Source: Trichomonas vaginalis G3
Lineage: Eukaryota > Parabasalia > Trichomonadida > Trichomonadidae
DNA: 64,000 nucleotides
Reading direction: 5' to 3'
Assembly: GCF_026262505.1 (NCBI RefSeq)
Contig: NC_067204.1
Span: 124,001-188,000, forward strand
Of this stretch, positions 17,287-30,400 are shown in pieces. The notes under the pieces were generated by a model, which saw nothing but the letters and a program-made list of their open reading frames with translations, had not been told where the DNA came from and ran no database searches. The first letter of the stretch is position 1. The number at the start of each line of letters is the position of its first letter. A program made the position numbers and the translations under genes.

Positions 17287-18386
17287 TCTCGTAAACGAAA
17301 AAGGGGATTTGACGCAGTCAAATCCCCGCTCACAAAAAGTGGACTTTACATGTCAAATTTTATATGCATGTAAGGTCCACTTTTATGAGTTTTAGGATGG
17401 AATTGAAGGCCATGAGTTACTGACATTTCATCAGTATCTCATAGCCTCCAATTCCTTCGCAAAATGGGAGAAACTTTGTCCGAATAGTTTAACATTCGGC
17501 CAAAGTTTCTCCCATAATTAATGAGAATGAAAGGGTAAGAGGCATATAGGGTCACTATATACCTCTTACCCTTTCATTTTCATTTGGAGGTCAACAAACC
17601 CGGAGTTAATTGCAAACAATTAACTCCAAATTTGTTTATGTTAAGGAAGGAATTGGAGGGTAAGCGGTACATAGTATGAATATGTACCTCTTACCCTGCA
17701 ATTCCTTCTAGAAAGTTCCAAAACTTTGGGTTAATTGCAAACTATTAACCCAAAGTTTGGACACTTTCAAGTGGAGATGGAAGGCTTTGGGGTATACATT
17801 AATATAATATACCTCAAAGCCTTCCATCTCCACTACAAATGGGAGAAACTTTGTCCGAATAGTCTAACATTCGGACAAAGTTTCTCCCATATTTCAATGT
17901 AATTGCTACCTGTGAGGTACTGACTTGAAGTCAGTGCTTCACAGGTAGCAATATCCAAAAATTTAAAAACATTTTATCAGTTCGTTAGAGAACTTGAGCC
18001 TCCTAGGTACTGAACCAGAATCAGTGCCTAGGGGACTCTAGTTATCTATATAAATCTGAGAAACTTTGAGGAAATTGTTCGACATTTCCTCAAAGTTTCT
18101 CAGTAATTTAGTGAGGAATGTTCGTTATCGTGTAGATATTTATAATATATACATGATAACAAACATTCCCCGCTAAAAGATGTAAAATCTTATAAGAAAT
18201 AATTGCAAAAGAATAACAAATTGCAACAAATTTTATATGAAACTGAACCTTATGAGGTAGTGATTCAAGATCACCGCCTCATAAGATTCAGTTTCACTCT
18301 CAAGTATCTCAAAAGTAAGGCTCGATTTTTTGCCATGTAAAGTGCCACTTTTTTGTCAAACCGTTTTTATCGTTTTCGTTTACAAC
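17287..18386 (-). repeat. right arm of the 5-kb inverted repeat
   Basis: Reverse complement of 13369-14467 over its whole length with only scattered differences. For example the hairpin at 18115-18169 matches 13586-13640, and the unit at ~17465-17517 matches 14238-14291. At the inner hairpin (17303-17327) the stem reads GGGG/CCCC where the left arm has GAGG/CCTC, i.e. both strands of the stem changed together. The outer end (18355-18379) is a third copy of the 25-bp terminal sequence found at 12070 and 13376. Confidence 0.9.
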
Positions 18387-19977
18387 AATTGTTTCTCAAT
18401 CAAGAAACGAAACGCACGATTGATTATGCTGGCCATTAAATTTTCATATCAAATAATTTACTACTTCAAGAAAAATTAAAGACTATCATCAACCAAAGCT
18501 TAAAATTCTCAGTGTTTACAACTCTCATACTTCGAATATGCATATTTCCAAAATAGGGTTGAAAGTTACAAGCTCTCAATTTTCGTCCCTTTTGTACGTT
18601 TATTATAATTGTAGCATATTGTCATCAAGCACGCGACTAACCAGCAAAGACGTGTCCTCTAATTCCGTCCCTAGTTCAAGAATCTGGAACTATTTAAGCA
18701 AAAACATTCGATTTCAAAATCAAGCATTCTTTATTCAACGAGTAAAACATTAAAGTATGATTTGTCATACACGGAATAATGACAAGCTCTTAGAGTATGT
18801 TTAGTACAGAGTTACTGCCAACTTGAGTTCTTGAATTTGGTAAGTTAGAACAAAAGAAGCCATATGTCACATCTAAGGACTTGTACTTATCATAGTATTA
18901 CTAAATGTTTAAGAATGTTAGTTATTCGTCCCAAACTCGTACGTTTCCACGCGAATCTTGATAATAAATATACTATTTTGGACTTTTTGCAATAAATCTC
19001 TTTTTACCACATTAGCATATCTGTGTGTATGCTACTTAACCTCTTTAGAGACCATTAAGATAATGTTTTTTGATACTTTTTCAAGACTATGCCATAAAGT
19101 AAACGAATAATTTACAAAATGATATTAAAAAATTTAATTTTATTATGCTTTTATAAATATTGAGACTTTTTAGGACTATTTTAAAAATGTAAATAGATCA
19201 ATCATTTTAATATTAGATAAGATAATCTTATGGCATTCCAAACGGGAACCGCGGTTGGTTACCATGGATTTCCGTCACCGGTCACATTTTAAAGATTTTT
19301 TAAGCCTTATAAAAATATGCTTTGTAAATCATTTTTTGTAAATCGGCAAAAATTTGGTAATTTTCTTCAACTAATAAATCTGCGAATAGCATTTATAATA
19401 CAAGAACAATCTTTTAAAATGCGTTTGATTCATTTTTGTATAATTTCATATAGGCACATATATTCTTCCGGGACTTTCCGTGATTTTACCGTAAAATCAT
19501 TAGTTTACACCAATTTTTCCGTATTTTGAATAGTTTACTGCACTTTTTCCGTAAAATTGAGTTACGGGAATCCGCAAAATTTCCGGACCTCATTTTTCAT
19601 AGAATATAATAATAATATTTGATAAAAAGATATATTATTTATATTTTTGATTTTTGAATTACGGAAAAAGTGAATTGATAACTTGATTTTTTTATATGGT
19701 TAATTTTTCAAATGATATTATGAAGATCTAAAATATTAAAAGTAAAAAATTGAATTACGGAAAAAGTGAGGTCAAAAGTGAAATAAATTTGCAGAACAAT
19801 TTTCATTGAAATAAGCTTTATTTTTCATTATTAATAACAATGCAAAAAAATATTTATCACGGGTTCAAAATTTAAAATTAAATATTTTAATAATTTACAT
19901 CTTATTCTTTATTTTATATTTAACCCGTGAAAATATCATTTAAAAATTGAATATATTCAAAAAGCTTTATTTTTATT
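18387..19977. other. AT-rich intergenic stretch with a small inverted repeat
   Basis: No supported gene. A possible MITE-like structure lies at ~19500-19780, where CACTTTTTCCGTAA motifs on one side face TTACGGAAAAAGTGAGG on the other (two copies, about 19670 and 19755). A hairpin CACGGGTT...AACCCGTG spans 19858-19929 just before the second hAT gene. The sequence at ~19240-19275 has small GC palindromes (AACCGCGGTT, ACCGGT). Confidence 0.5.
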
Positions 19978-22110
19978 ATGACTGCATGGGATCCTCATGT
20001 ATATGATGAGTGGATTCCATTTAAGAAGACGAAATATCCACCAACTCCTGAAACATTGGAAACAAAGTGTGGAAAAAATGTTTCACTACGATCGGCTATT
20101 ATGAGAATGAGCCTAATCAATCAGACAAAGGAAGGCTCTTTACATACTGTGCCGAATGTAGTGAAACATTAGTTCAAGGGCAGTTCGTGCGATGCATTAA
20201 AAAAAGCAAAAAATGATTTTAAAGATCATAAGTGCAAATTTTTACTCCCAATGCCCAACTACGTTCCTGCTGAGCACCAAGTTGAGAATACTCAGCAAGC
20301 AGTTGGCTCTGGTAATGATCCTTCGTTAGAAGAGATCATTGCCAGGCTTATTGCGAGCCTAGATATAAGCCTTTATGCCACAATGAAGCCAGCATTTAAA
20401 AGCTTCCTAGAGAGCTTCGCCAAATGGCTTAAAAATAAAGTCAATCGCGAACAGGGCATCAACTTTACAATCCCAGACATTGAGTTCACACGGCGCGGTG
20501 TCAGAGAGGCATTGATTACTTTAGGCAAAACAGACTCCTCTCGGGGCCTAAAGTTCTGCGAGGAATTCCGCATCTTCTCAATTTCCCTGGACTGCGGAAC
20601 ACACGGCAGCCGTCATGGTCTATTCTCTTGTGTGTGCAATCCAGGCAAAACAGATCGCCACCAATTCTTCGACACAACAATTTCGACTAATTGGACATAC
20701 GAGGACTACCATACGTGGTTTGATTCTCTTAAGGTTAATAAAAACCACGTAGCTGGAGTAGTCGGAGATGGTTTGCCAGCCCAGGTTAAAGGACTCTGCC
20801 ACTGGAGGCCAGAAGGAGCCCTTTTCCCTGGCTTACAAACCGTGTACATTCGTTGCCTTAACCACGTCTTGAACAATGCTATTGTCCACGCACGTAAGCA
20901 ATGTCCATTGTTGAATGAACTGATGAATAGAGTTCACCAGATTATCATTATCTTTAAGAATCACGATATGAGAGCGAGATACAAGATCAGGGTTCCATCA
21001 ATCCCGGAAACTCGCTGGCTCTACATATATGATACTCTGTTTTTCATCTTTGATAATCTGGAAACAATTAATACTGCTTTAAGAAGTGGAGATCTTCCAC
21101 TATCCCTTTCCAGAGCTACACGTGAACAGTTACAATGGACACGTGATGGAATTCCTCCACTCTTTAAAGATGCTTTAATGATATTCAAGCCATTAAAGCA
21201 ACTTCAATTATGGCTGGAATCCAACAAGTCCATGGGTGCTTATGCATTCCTGATGATACAACAGTGCCAAGGGATGTTGGATGAAATGGCAGGAAGATTA
21301 ACGCCAGATGGTGAAGAGATTCTCCGATCAATCACTACAATATTCAAAAATGATATGAAAGAATATGGTAGAATTGATTTGCTTCGGTTTGCTTTCGGCT
21401 TTACACCGTTAGCAAGGAAGATCATCAGAGACAAGAAGGGTTTTGGAGGAAAGACAAGCTATCCACCTATAATGCAGTTGAAAGATGTGCAAGTCCCAAC
21501 GATTCCTTCCCTGAGGATCATCAATCGCGAGATCACATTTGAGAAACTCGGCGAAATCCTTGAAGAAGAACGAACAGAACGTGTTGACGAGGTAGCCGAG
21601 CATGATGAAGAGATCCAGCAAGCAGAAGAGGAACAAATGCTTAACGACGATCATGCAGCCGAAACAAATGCCGATGGTTCGAGGAATTCCTTGGTCTGGG
21701 ATGTTGTAGATGAAGAGATAAAAGATCTATACACATTCATGATAACAATCCTCAGACAAAGAGCAATTGCCGAATCAACAGTTGATCCAACGATCAATAA
21801 AGACGATAGAGCCAAGGAATTGAGTGATGCTTACGATTTCTTCATAGAGCAAGATGATTCCCATCTTATAAATGGTCATCATCTTGCTCAAAATGATGGC
21901 AAGTTTTGGTACATGAATGGCATAAAGCAACTAAAAGCAATAAGACCAATTGGAAAAAGGATGATGTCACTTTCGTGCAGTGAAGCAGATGTAGAACGTG
22001 TAATATCTGAATTGCGAAAGACAAGAAATTCAATGAACGAATCATGCAAAGAAGAATATGTAGCATGCCGCTTCTTCATCAAGTTGAATGATGATCAATT
22101 TGATATTTGA
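19978..22110 (+). pseudogene. hAT-like transposase, nearly full length, two A-run frameshifts
   Basis: The coding region starts at an ATG at 19978 (MTAWDPHVYDEWIPFKKTKY) and has a zinc-finger-like region (CAEC...C, DHKC). The main frame 20251-22110 (619 codons counted from 20251) holds the hAT catalytic blocks: SISLDCGTHGS (Asp 114), VVGDGLPAQ (Asp 173), RCLNHVLNN (C202-x2-H205), ETRWLYIYD, and the C-terminal dimerisation motif SCSEADVERVISELRKTRNS with the probable catalytic Glu 582. Two frame slips in the first 240 bp coincide with A-runs at about 20073-20078 and 20199-20213, so either two young mutations or consensus errors. All catalytic residues remain; this could be an active or recently active copy. 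It is related to, but clearly diverged from, the hAT remnant at 14401-16035. Confidence 0.8.
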
Positions 22111-22291
22111 TTTTGTTTTTTAATAAAATTTATTAAATAATTTGTTTTAAAAAGTATTATTTTTATTCGTAAAGATATTAGACAGAAGGTGGCCAGCCTA
22201 ATGTCTATCAATCTTTAATATTAGTAGTAATTTCCCGCATTTCTGAATGATGATTGATTAGCTTTGTTGTTATTGATGTAAAACTGGATAA

Positions 22292-22379
22292 GTATTAAAT
22301 AATTATATTAATCTTGGCCAGGGGACTGCTGATGGCCAGTCAGCAGCGGCCACTATGAATCATTATAATTATTTAATAC
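22292..22379. repeat. 88-bp nested palindrome
   Basis: Outer arms GTATTAAATAATTATA and TATAATTATTTAATAC face each other. Inner TTGGCC and GGCCA pair, and the centre CTGCTGA/TCAGCAG forms its own stem. The three stems are in register, so a single long cruciform can form. Confidence 0.7.
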
Positions 22380-23027
22380 CTAAATTGAGGTAAAAAGCAA
22401 TAAGACTTGCCGAGCCTCATGCCCCTACCTCACATATATAAATAGAATCACACTTTAGTGAATCAACATCTATAAGAATGAAGTGTTTTGAAGCTGAAAT
22501 AATATTGAATAGAAATTAATTTTTTCTGAAATTTTGAATGAAATTATGGGAAATAAAAAATTACTAAATATTGTATTCATACAAATATATATATTTTAAA
22601 GGAAAAATAGATGCTGATAGAAACGATGAAAATTTTTGAAAACTTTACAATTAATTTATGTTCGTTAACCACAGAGCTTGCAATCCAAAGCTCACGTTAG
22701 ACAACAAGAGTCATGAAGTCTCATACTAAGGGATATCCAACATATATTTTAATAATCTAATGTTTTGCGACAAATATTCAACATAAAATTAAGTTTTCGT
22801 TTCGTTACAAGGCATTCATACTTTGGAGATATCATATTTAATGTACAGAAAAGTTAATATTAAACAATACATGCTAAAGAATTAATAAATAAGATAATAA
22901 AATAAATTTATACGTAATTACTTTCATTTAATATGCTTTATGCTGTATAATATTGATTAAGAGGCATTAAAAGGTTCCATAGTCTGCTTTTATAGGCAAG
23001 ATTTTTGATAAAAATTTTAAATTTTGA

Positions 23028-23125
23028 AAAATGATGAGAAAAGGAAAAAAAAGGTAAATGAGAGCAAGAGGAGGAAAAAAAGAAAAAGAAAAGAAAGGGA
23101 AGGGAAAAATAAAAGAAAGAAGGAC
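23028..23125 (+). other. polypurine tract
   Basis: About 100 bp almost entirely of A and G on the plus strand (for example GAGGAAAAAAAGAAAAAGAA), interrupted by a few T. No coding sense. Confidence 0.7.
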
Positions 23126-24424
23126 ATATAAAAATTTAGATGCGCATTCTTAATGCCGAGGCGGCTTGCCGCCGAGGCGCGATTTTTTTAGGCCTCTACG
23201 GTAACCCGGCAATGTTTTTTTAAATCTTGTACAGCCCTAGATAATCTAAAGACGTCAGATGTTTCAATAACTTCAGATCAATGACTAATATGAAATTTAA
23301 GATTTGTGTTAATTTAAGAATTAACAATGGAATCTGGTTTAGAAAGATGAAAAGCATAGAGAATCTAAAGGATAAGAGAGATTAAATACAAAATGCTGCA
23401 TAAAAAGGCAGATCAGTGAGAAGAAATCATGAGGTTAAAAAGGAACATTCAAATTAGAATATAACATTGCATATTACAATATTAATATTAAAGATAATAC
23501 TGCACATCATTGTGCAATTACACTATTTTAAATATTTTCATAAATAATGACTTACAAGTTAAAAAAATGTAGAATTAACTGCATGATCCAATATTGGACC
23601 GAATGTATGTTTGAATCTATAACTGAATTCATTAATGACAAAAAAGTGACTCTATAACTGAGTATCTGGCTGACAATATGCCTGAAAGTTTGAATGCGTC
23701 TAGTAGAGATGTGAAAACTTAAATTTTATAATCCCTGGGATGCACTTTCTTCGATTTTTTTTAAATTTTTGGGATAAATTTTGACATCTTTTTTTTTGCT
23801 GGCGACCCCCCGTTTAGGGCATCAAAAAAACATGTTGTTTCGTTTCAAGATCGGGATATGTTGTGAACCCGACTTCTTTCATTAATGAAGTGATTTCTTA
23901 AGTTGAATAAAAACAAATTTGATTGAAATTCATACAAAATTTCTTTTTATCATTATTATTTAAGATGCTTTTTTATGTTGAATTGTTAATTTTTTTATTT
24001 CCACCTGGGATATTTTGAATTGGGCTAGCCCAATCCCACCTCTCAATTTTCTCTCAATTGGGCAATGGGGATCCCATATAAAATGTATTGTAACAAAATT
24101 TTACATGCATAATATAGTACAATTAAACAACATTCTAAAAATATTAAATTCACATCATTTACTTGAAGATTTTATATTTTCAACAAAAATTAATACAATA
24201 ATTACATTAAATTGAGGAGATTTATAATATTTATTATAAATTAAAATATTATTACTCATTAATTTGTTGAAATATTGCATTTTAGTGGTAAAAATTAAAA
24301 TTTAAGTTTACATGGAGAAAAAAATTTTAAATTCCAAAAAAAAATTCAATTGGGATAACGATAGGGACAAAAATTTAGAATCCCCATATGCTTGGGATAA
24401 AATCACATGACTACGTCTAGGAAT

Positions 24425-27400
24425 ATAACTGACAGTTTGATTGACATTTTGAATGAGGGTTTGGTTGTCAGTATAACTCAAGGTTCGAGAGAGAATATGA
24501 CTCACAGTTTGACTGACAATATGACTTAGAGTTTGAGTGACAGTATGAACAACAGTTTGGGTGATAGTATGAACTACAGTATGACTGAGAATATGACTGA
24601 CGGTTTGACAGACACTTTGACTTACGGTTTTAGTTAGAATAAGACTGACAGTTTGAGTGACAATATAACTGACGGTTTGACTGACAATATGACTGTTGAT
24701 TTGAGTGAGTGTATGATTGAGAGTTTGGGTGACAATATGACTCATAGTTTAAGAGAGTGTATGACTGATGGTTTTAGTGAGAATAAGACTGACAGTTTGG
24801 GTGACAATATGACTGTTGATTTGAGTGAGTGTATGACTGACAAATTGAGTGACAATATGACTTCGGTTTGACACACACTATGAATTAGCTTTTTAGTTAG
24901 AATAAGACTGACAGTTTGAGTGACAATATGACTGACAGTTTGACACACACGATGACTTACGGTTTTAGTTAGAATAAGACTGACAGTTTGAGTGACAATA
25001 TAACTGACGGTTTGACTGACAATATGACTGTTGATTTGAGTGAGTGTATGATTGAGAGTTTGGGTGACAATATGACTCATAGTTTAAGAGAGTGTATGAC
25101 TGATGGTTTTAGTGAGAATAAGACTGACAGTTTGAGTGACAATATGACTTCGGTTTGACAGACACTATGAATTAGCTTTTTAGTTAGAATAAGACTGACA
25201 ATTTGAGTGACAATATAACTGACGGTTTGACTGACAATATGACTGTTGATTTGAGTGAGTGTATGATTGAGAGTTTGGGTGACAATATGACTCATAGTTT
25301 AAGAGAGTGTATGACTGATGGTTTTAGTGAGAATAAGACTGACAGTTTGAGTGACAATATGACTTCGGTTTGACAGACACTATGAATTAGCTTTTTAGTT
25401 AGAATAAGACTGACAATTTGAGTGACAATATAACTGACGGTTTGACACACACTATGAATTAGCTTTTAGTTAGAATATGACTGACAGTTTGACAGCCTCT
25501 ATGACTTACGGTTTTATTTAGAATATAACTGAAAGTTTGGGTGACAATATGACTCATAGTTTAAGAGAGTGTATGACTGATGGTTTTAGTGAGAATAAGA
25601 CTGACAGTTTGGGTGACAATATGACTGCTAATTTGAATGAATATATGACTGTCGGTTTGGGTGAGAATAAGACTGACAGTTTGAGTGACAATATGACTGT
25701 TGATTTGAGTGAGTGAATGACTGATGGTTTTAGTGAGAATATGACTCATGGTTTGAGTGACAATATGACTGTCGGTTTGGGTGAGAATAAGACTGACAGT
25801 TTGAGTGACAATATGACTGTTGATTTGAGTGAGTGAATGACTGATGGTTTTAGTGAGAATATGACTCACGGTTTGAGTGACAATATGACTTCGGTTTGAC
25901 AGACACTATCAATTAGCTTTTTAGTTAGAATAAGACTGACAGTTTGAGTGACAATATAACTGACGGTTTGACTGACAATATGACTGATGGTTTTAGTGAG
26001 AATAAGACTGACAGTTTGGGTGACAATATGACTTCGGTTTGACACACACTATGAATTAGCTTTTTAGTTAGAATAAGACTGACAATTTGAGTGACAATAT
26101 AACTGACGGTTTGACACACACTATGAATTAGCTTTTAGTTAGAATATGACTGACAGTTTGACAGCCTCTATGACTTACGGTTTTATTTAGAATATAACTG
26201 AAAGTTTGGGTGACAATATGACTCATAGTTTAAGAGAGTGTATGACTGATGGTTTTAGTGAGAATAAGACTGACAGTTTGGGTGACAATATGACTGCTAA
26301 TTTGAATGAATATATGACTGTCGGTTTGGGTGAGAATAAGACTGACAGTTTGAGTGACAATATGACTGTTGATTTGAGTGAGTGAATGACTGATGGTTTT
26401 AGTGAGAATATGACTCACGGTTTTGAGTGACAATATGACTTCGGTTTGACAGACACTATCAATTAGCTTTTTAGTTAGAATAAGACTGACAGTTTGAGTG
26501 ACAATATAACTGACGGTTTGACTGACAATATGACTGATGGTTTTAGTGAGAATAAGACTGACAGTTTGGGTGACAATATGACTTCGGTTTGACACACACT
26601 ATGAATTAGCTTTTTAGTTAGAATAAGACTGACAATTTGAGTGACAATATAACTGACGGTTTGACACACACTATGAATTAGCTTTTAGTTAGAATATGAC
26701 TGACAGTTTGACAGCCTCTATGACTTACGGTTTTATTTAGAATATAACTGAAAGTTTGGGTGACAATATGACTCATAGTTTAAGAGAGTGTATGACTGAT
26801 GGTTTTAGTGAGAATAAGACTGACAGTTTGGGTGACAATATGACTGCTAATTTGAATGAATATATGACTGTCGGTTTGGGTGAGAATAAGACTGACAGTT
26901 TGAGTGACAATATGACTGTTGATTTGAGTGAGTGAATGACTGATGGTTTTAGTGAGAATATGACTCATGGTTTGAGTGACAATATGACTGACGGTTTGAC
27001 TGACGGTTTGACTGACGATTTGACTGACGATTTGACTGACAAGATGACTGACGGTTTTAGTGAGAATAAGACTGATAGTTTGGGTGACAATATGATTGTT
27101 GATTTGAGTGAGTGTATGACTTACAGTTTGACTGACAATATGACTGACGGCTTTAATTAGAATATTACTGACAGTTTGACTGACAATATGACTGACGGTT
27201 TGACTGACAATATGACTAACGGTTTGACAGCCTCTATGACTTACGGTTTTATTTAGAATATGACTGAGAGTTTGGGTGACAATATGACTCATAGTTTAAG
27301 AGAGTGTATGACTGATGGTTTTAGTGAGAATAAGACTGACAGTTTGGGTGACAATATGACTGCTAATTTGAATGAATATATGACTGTCGGTTTGGGTGAG

Positions 27401-30400
27401 AATAAGACTGACAGTTTGAGTGACAATATGACTGTTGATTTGAGTGAGTGAATGACTGATGGTTTTAGTGAGAATATGACTCACGGTTTGAGTGACAATA
27501 TGACTTCGGTTTGACAGACACTATCAATTAGCTTTTTAGTTAGAATAAGACTGACAGTTTGAGTGACAATATACTGGTTGACAGACAATATGACTGATGC
27601 TTTTAGTTAGAATAAGACTGACAGTTTGGTGACAATATGACTTCGGTTTGACTGACACATAATGATGATGTTTTAGTTAGAATAAGACTGACAGTTTGAG
27701 TGACAATATGACTGACGGTTTGACACACACTATGAATTAGCTTTTAGTTTAGAATATGACTGACAGTTTGACAGCCTCTATGACTTACGGTTTTATTAGA
27801 ATATAACTGAAAGTTTGGGTGACAATATGACTCATAGTTTAAGAGAGTGTATGACTGATGGTTTTAGTGAGAATAAGACTGACAGTTTGGGTGACAATAT
27901 GACTGCTAATTTGAATGAATATATGACTGTCGGTTTGGGTGAGAATAAGACTGACAGTTTGAGTGACAATATGACTGTTGAGGAGTGAGTGAATGACTGA
28001 TGGTTTTAGTGAGAATATGACTCATGGTTTGAGTGACAATATGACTGACGGTTTGACTGACGGTTTGACTGACGATTTGACTGACGATTTGACTGACAAG
28101 ATGACTGACGGTTTTTAGTGAGAATAAGACTGATAGTTTGGGTGACAATATGATTGTTGATTTGAGTGAGTGTATGACTTACAGTTTGACTGACAATATG
28201 ACTGACGGCTTTAATTAGAATATTACTGACAGTTTGACTGACAATATGACTGACGGTTTGACTGACAATATGACTAACGGTTTGACAGCCTCTATGACTT
28301 ACGGTTTTATTTAGAATATGACTGAGAGTTTGGGTGACAATATGACTCATAGTTTAAGAGAGTGTATGACTGATGGTTTTAGTGAGAATAAGACTGACAG
28401 TTTGGGTGACAATATGACTGCTAATTTGAATGAATATATGACTGTCGGTTTGGGTGAGAATAAGACTGACAGTTTGAGTGACAATATGACTGCTAATTTG
28501 AATGAATATATGACTGTCGGTTTGGGTGAGAATAAGACTGACAGTTTGAGTGACAATATGACTGTTGATTTGAGTGAGTGAATGACTGATGGTTTTAGTG
28601 AGAATATGACTTAGAGTTTGAGTGACAGTATGAACAACAGTTTGGGTGATAGTATGAACTACAGTATGACTGAGAATATGACTGACGGTTTGACAGACAC
28701 TTTGACTTACGGTTTTAGTTAGAATAAGACTGACAGTTTGAGTGACAATATAACTGACGGTTTGACTGACAATATGACTGTTGATTTGAGTGAGTGTATG
28801 ATTGAGAGTTTGGGTGACAATATGACTCATAGTTTAAGAGAGTGTATGACTGATGGTTTTAGTGAGAATAAGACTGACAGTTTGGGTGACAATATGACTG
28901 CTAATTTGAATGAATATATGACTGTCGGTTTGGGTGAGAATAAGACTGACAGTTTGAGTGACAATATGACTGTTGATTTGAGTGAGTGAATGACTGATGG
29001 TTTTAGTGAGAATATGACTCACGGTTTGAGTGACAATATGACTTCGGTTTGACAGACACTATCAATTAGCTTTTTAGTTAGAATAAGACTGACAGTTTGA
29101 GTGACAATATAACTGACGGTTTGACTGACAATATGACTGATGGTTTTAGTGAGAATAAGACTGACAGTTTGGGTGACAATATGACTTCGGTTTGACACAC
29201 ACTATGAATTAGCTTTTTAGTTAGAATAAGACTGACAATTTGAGTGACAATATAACTGACGGTTTGACACACACTATGAATTAGCTTTTAGTTAGAATAT
29301 GACTGACAGTTTGACAGCCTCTATGACTTACGGTTTTATTTAGAATATAACTGAAAGTTTGGGTGACAATATGACTCATAGTTTAAGAGAGTGTATGACT
29401 GATGGTTTTAGTGAGAATAAGACTGACAGTTTGGGTGACAATATGACTGCTAATTTGAATGAATATATGACTGTCGGTTTGGGTGAGAATAAGACTGACA
29501 GTTTGAGTGACAATATGACTGTTGATTTGAGTGAGTGAATGACTGATGGTTTTAGTGAGAATATGACTCATGGTTTGAGTGACAATATGACTGACGGTTT
29601 GACTGACGGTTTGACTGACGATTTGACTGACGATTTGACTGACAAGATGACTGACGGTTTTAGTGAGAATAAGACTGATAGTTTGGGTGACAATATGATT
29701 GTTGATTTGAGTGAGTGTATGACTTACAGTTTGACTGACAATATGACTGACGGCTTTAATTAGAATATTACTGACAGTTTGACTGACAATATGACTGACG
29801 GTTTGACTGACAATATGACTAATGGTTTGACAGCCTCTATGACTTACGGTTTTATTTAGAATATGACTGAGAGTTTGGGTGACAATATGACTCATAGTTT
29901 AAGAGAGTGTATGACTGATGGTTTTAGTGAGAATAAGACTGACAGTTTGGGTGACAATATGACTGCTAATTTGAATGAATATATGACTGTCGGTTTGGGT
30001 GAGAATAAGACTGACAGTTTGAGTGACAATATGACTTGTTGATTTGAGTGAGTGAATGACTTGATGGTTTTAGTGAGAATATGACTCACGGTTTGAGTGA
30101 CAATATGACTTCGGTTTGACAGACACTATCAATTAGCTTTTTAGTTAGAATAAGACTGACAGTTGAGTGACAATATAACTGACGGTTTGACTGACAATAT
30201 GACTGATGGTTTTAGTGAGAATAAGACTGACAGTTTGGGTGACAATATGACTTCGGTTTGACACACACTATGAATTAGCTTTTTAGTTAGAATAAGACTG
30301 ACAATTTGAGTGACAATATAACTGACGGTTTGACACACACTATGAATTAGCTTTTAGTTAGAATATGACTGACAGTTTGACAGCCTCTATGACTTACGGT

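Larger units (their letters stand above)
22111..24424. other. AT-rich intergenic stretch without genes, several palindromes
   Basis: No sustained coding frame. Visible structures: hairpin 22172-22218 (AAAGATATTAGACA facing TGTCTATCAATCTTT); a longer nested palindrome 22292-22379; a purine-only tract at ~23028-23125; a GGCGGCTTGCCGCC hairpin at ~23160; and TTGGGCTAGCCCAA at ~24018-24031, of the same kind as the GGGATGGGTAGCCCATCCC palindrome at 16.2 kb. Confidence 0.6.

Noticed and set aside
18538-18753. 71-aa plus-strand frame
   Set aside because: Isolated, low-complexity Ser/Thr-rich, no neighbouring gene signals; likely chance in AT-rich DNA.
23154-23185. GGCGGC-TT-GCCGCC hairpin followed by T-run as an RNA gene end
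   Set aside because: No coding or RNA gene could be recognised upstream; recorded only as a palindrome.
24015-24215. 66-aa plus-strand frame starting MNWASPIPPL
   Set aside because: Overlaps the TTGGGCTAGCCCAA palindrome and AT-rich DNA; no support for coding.
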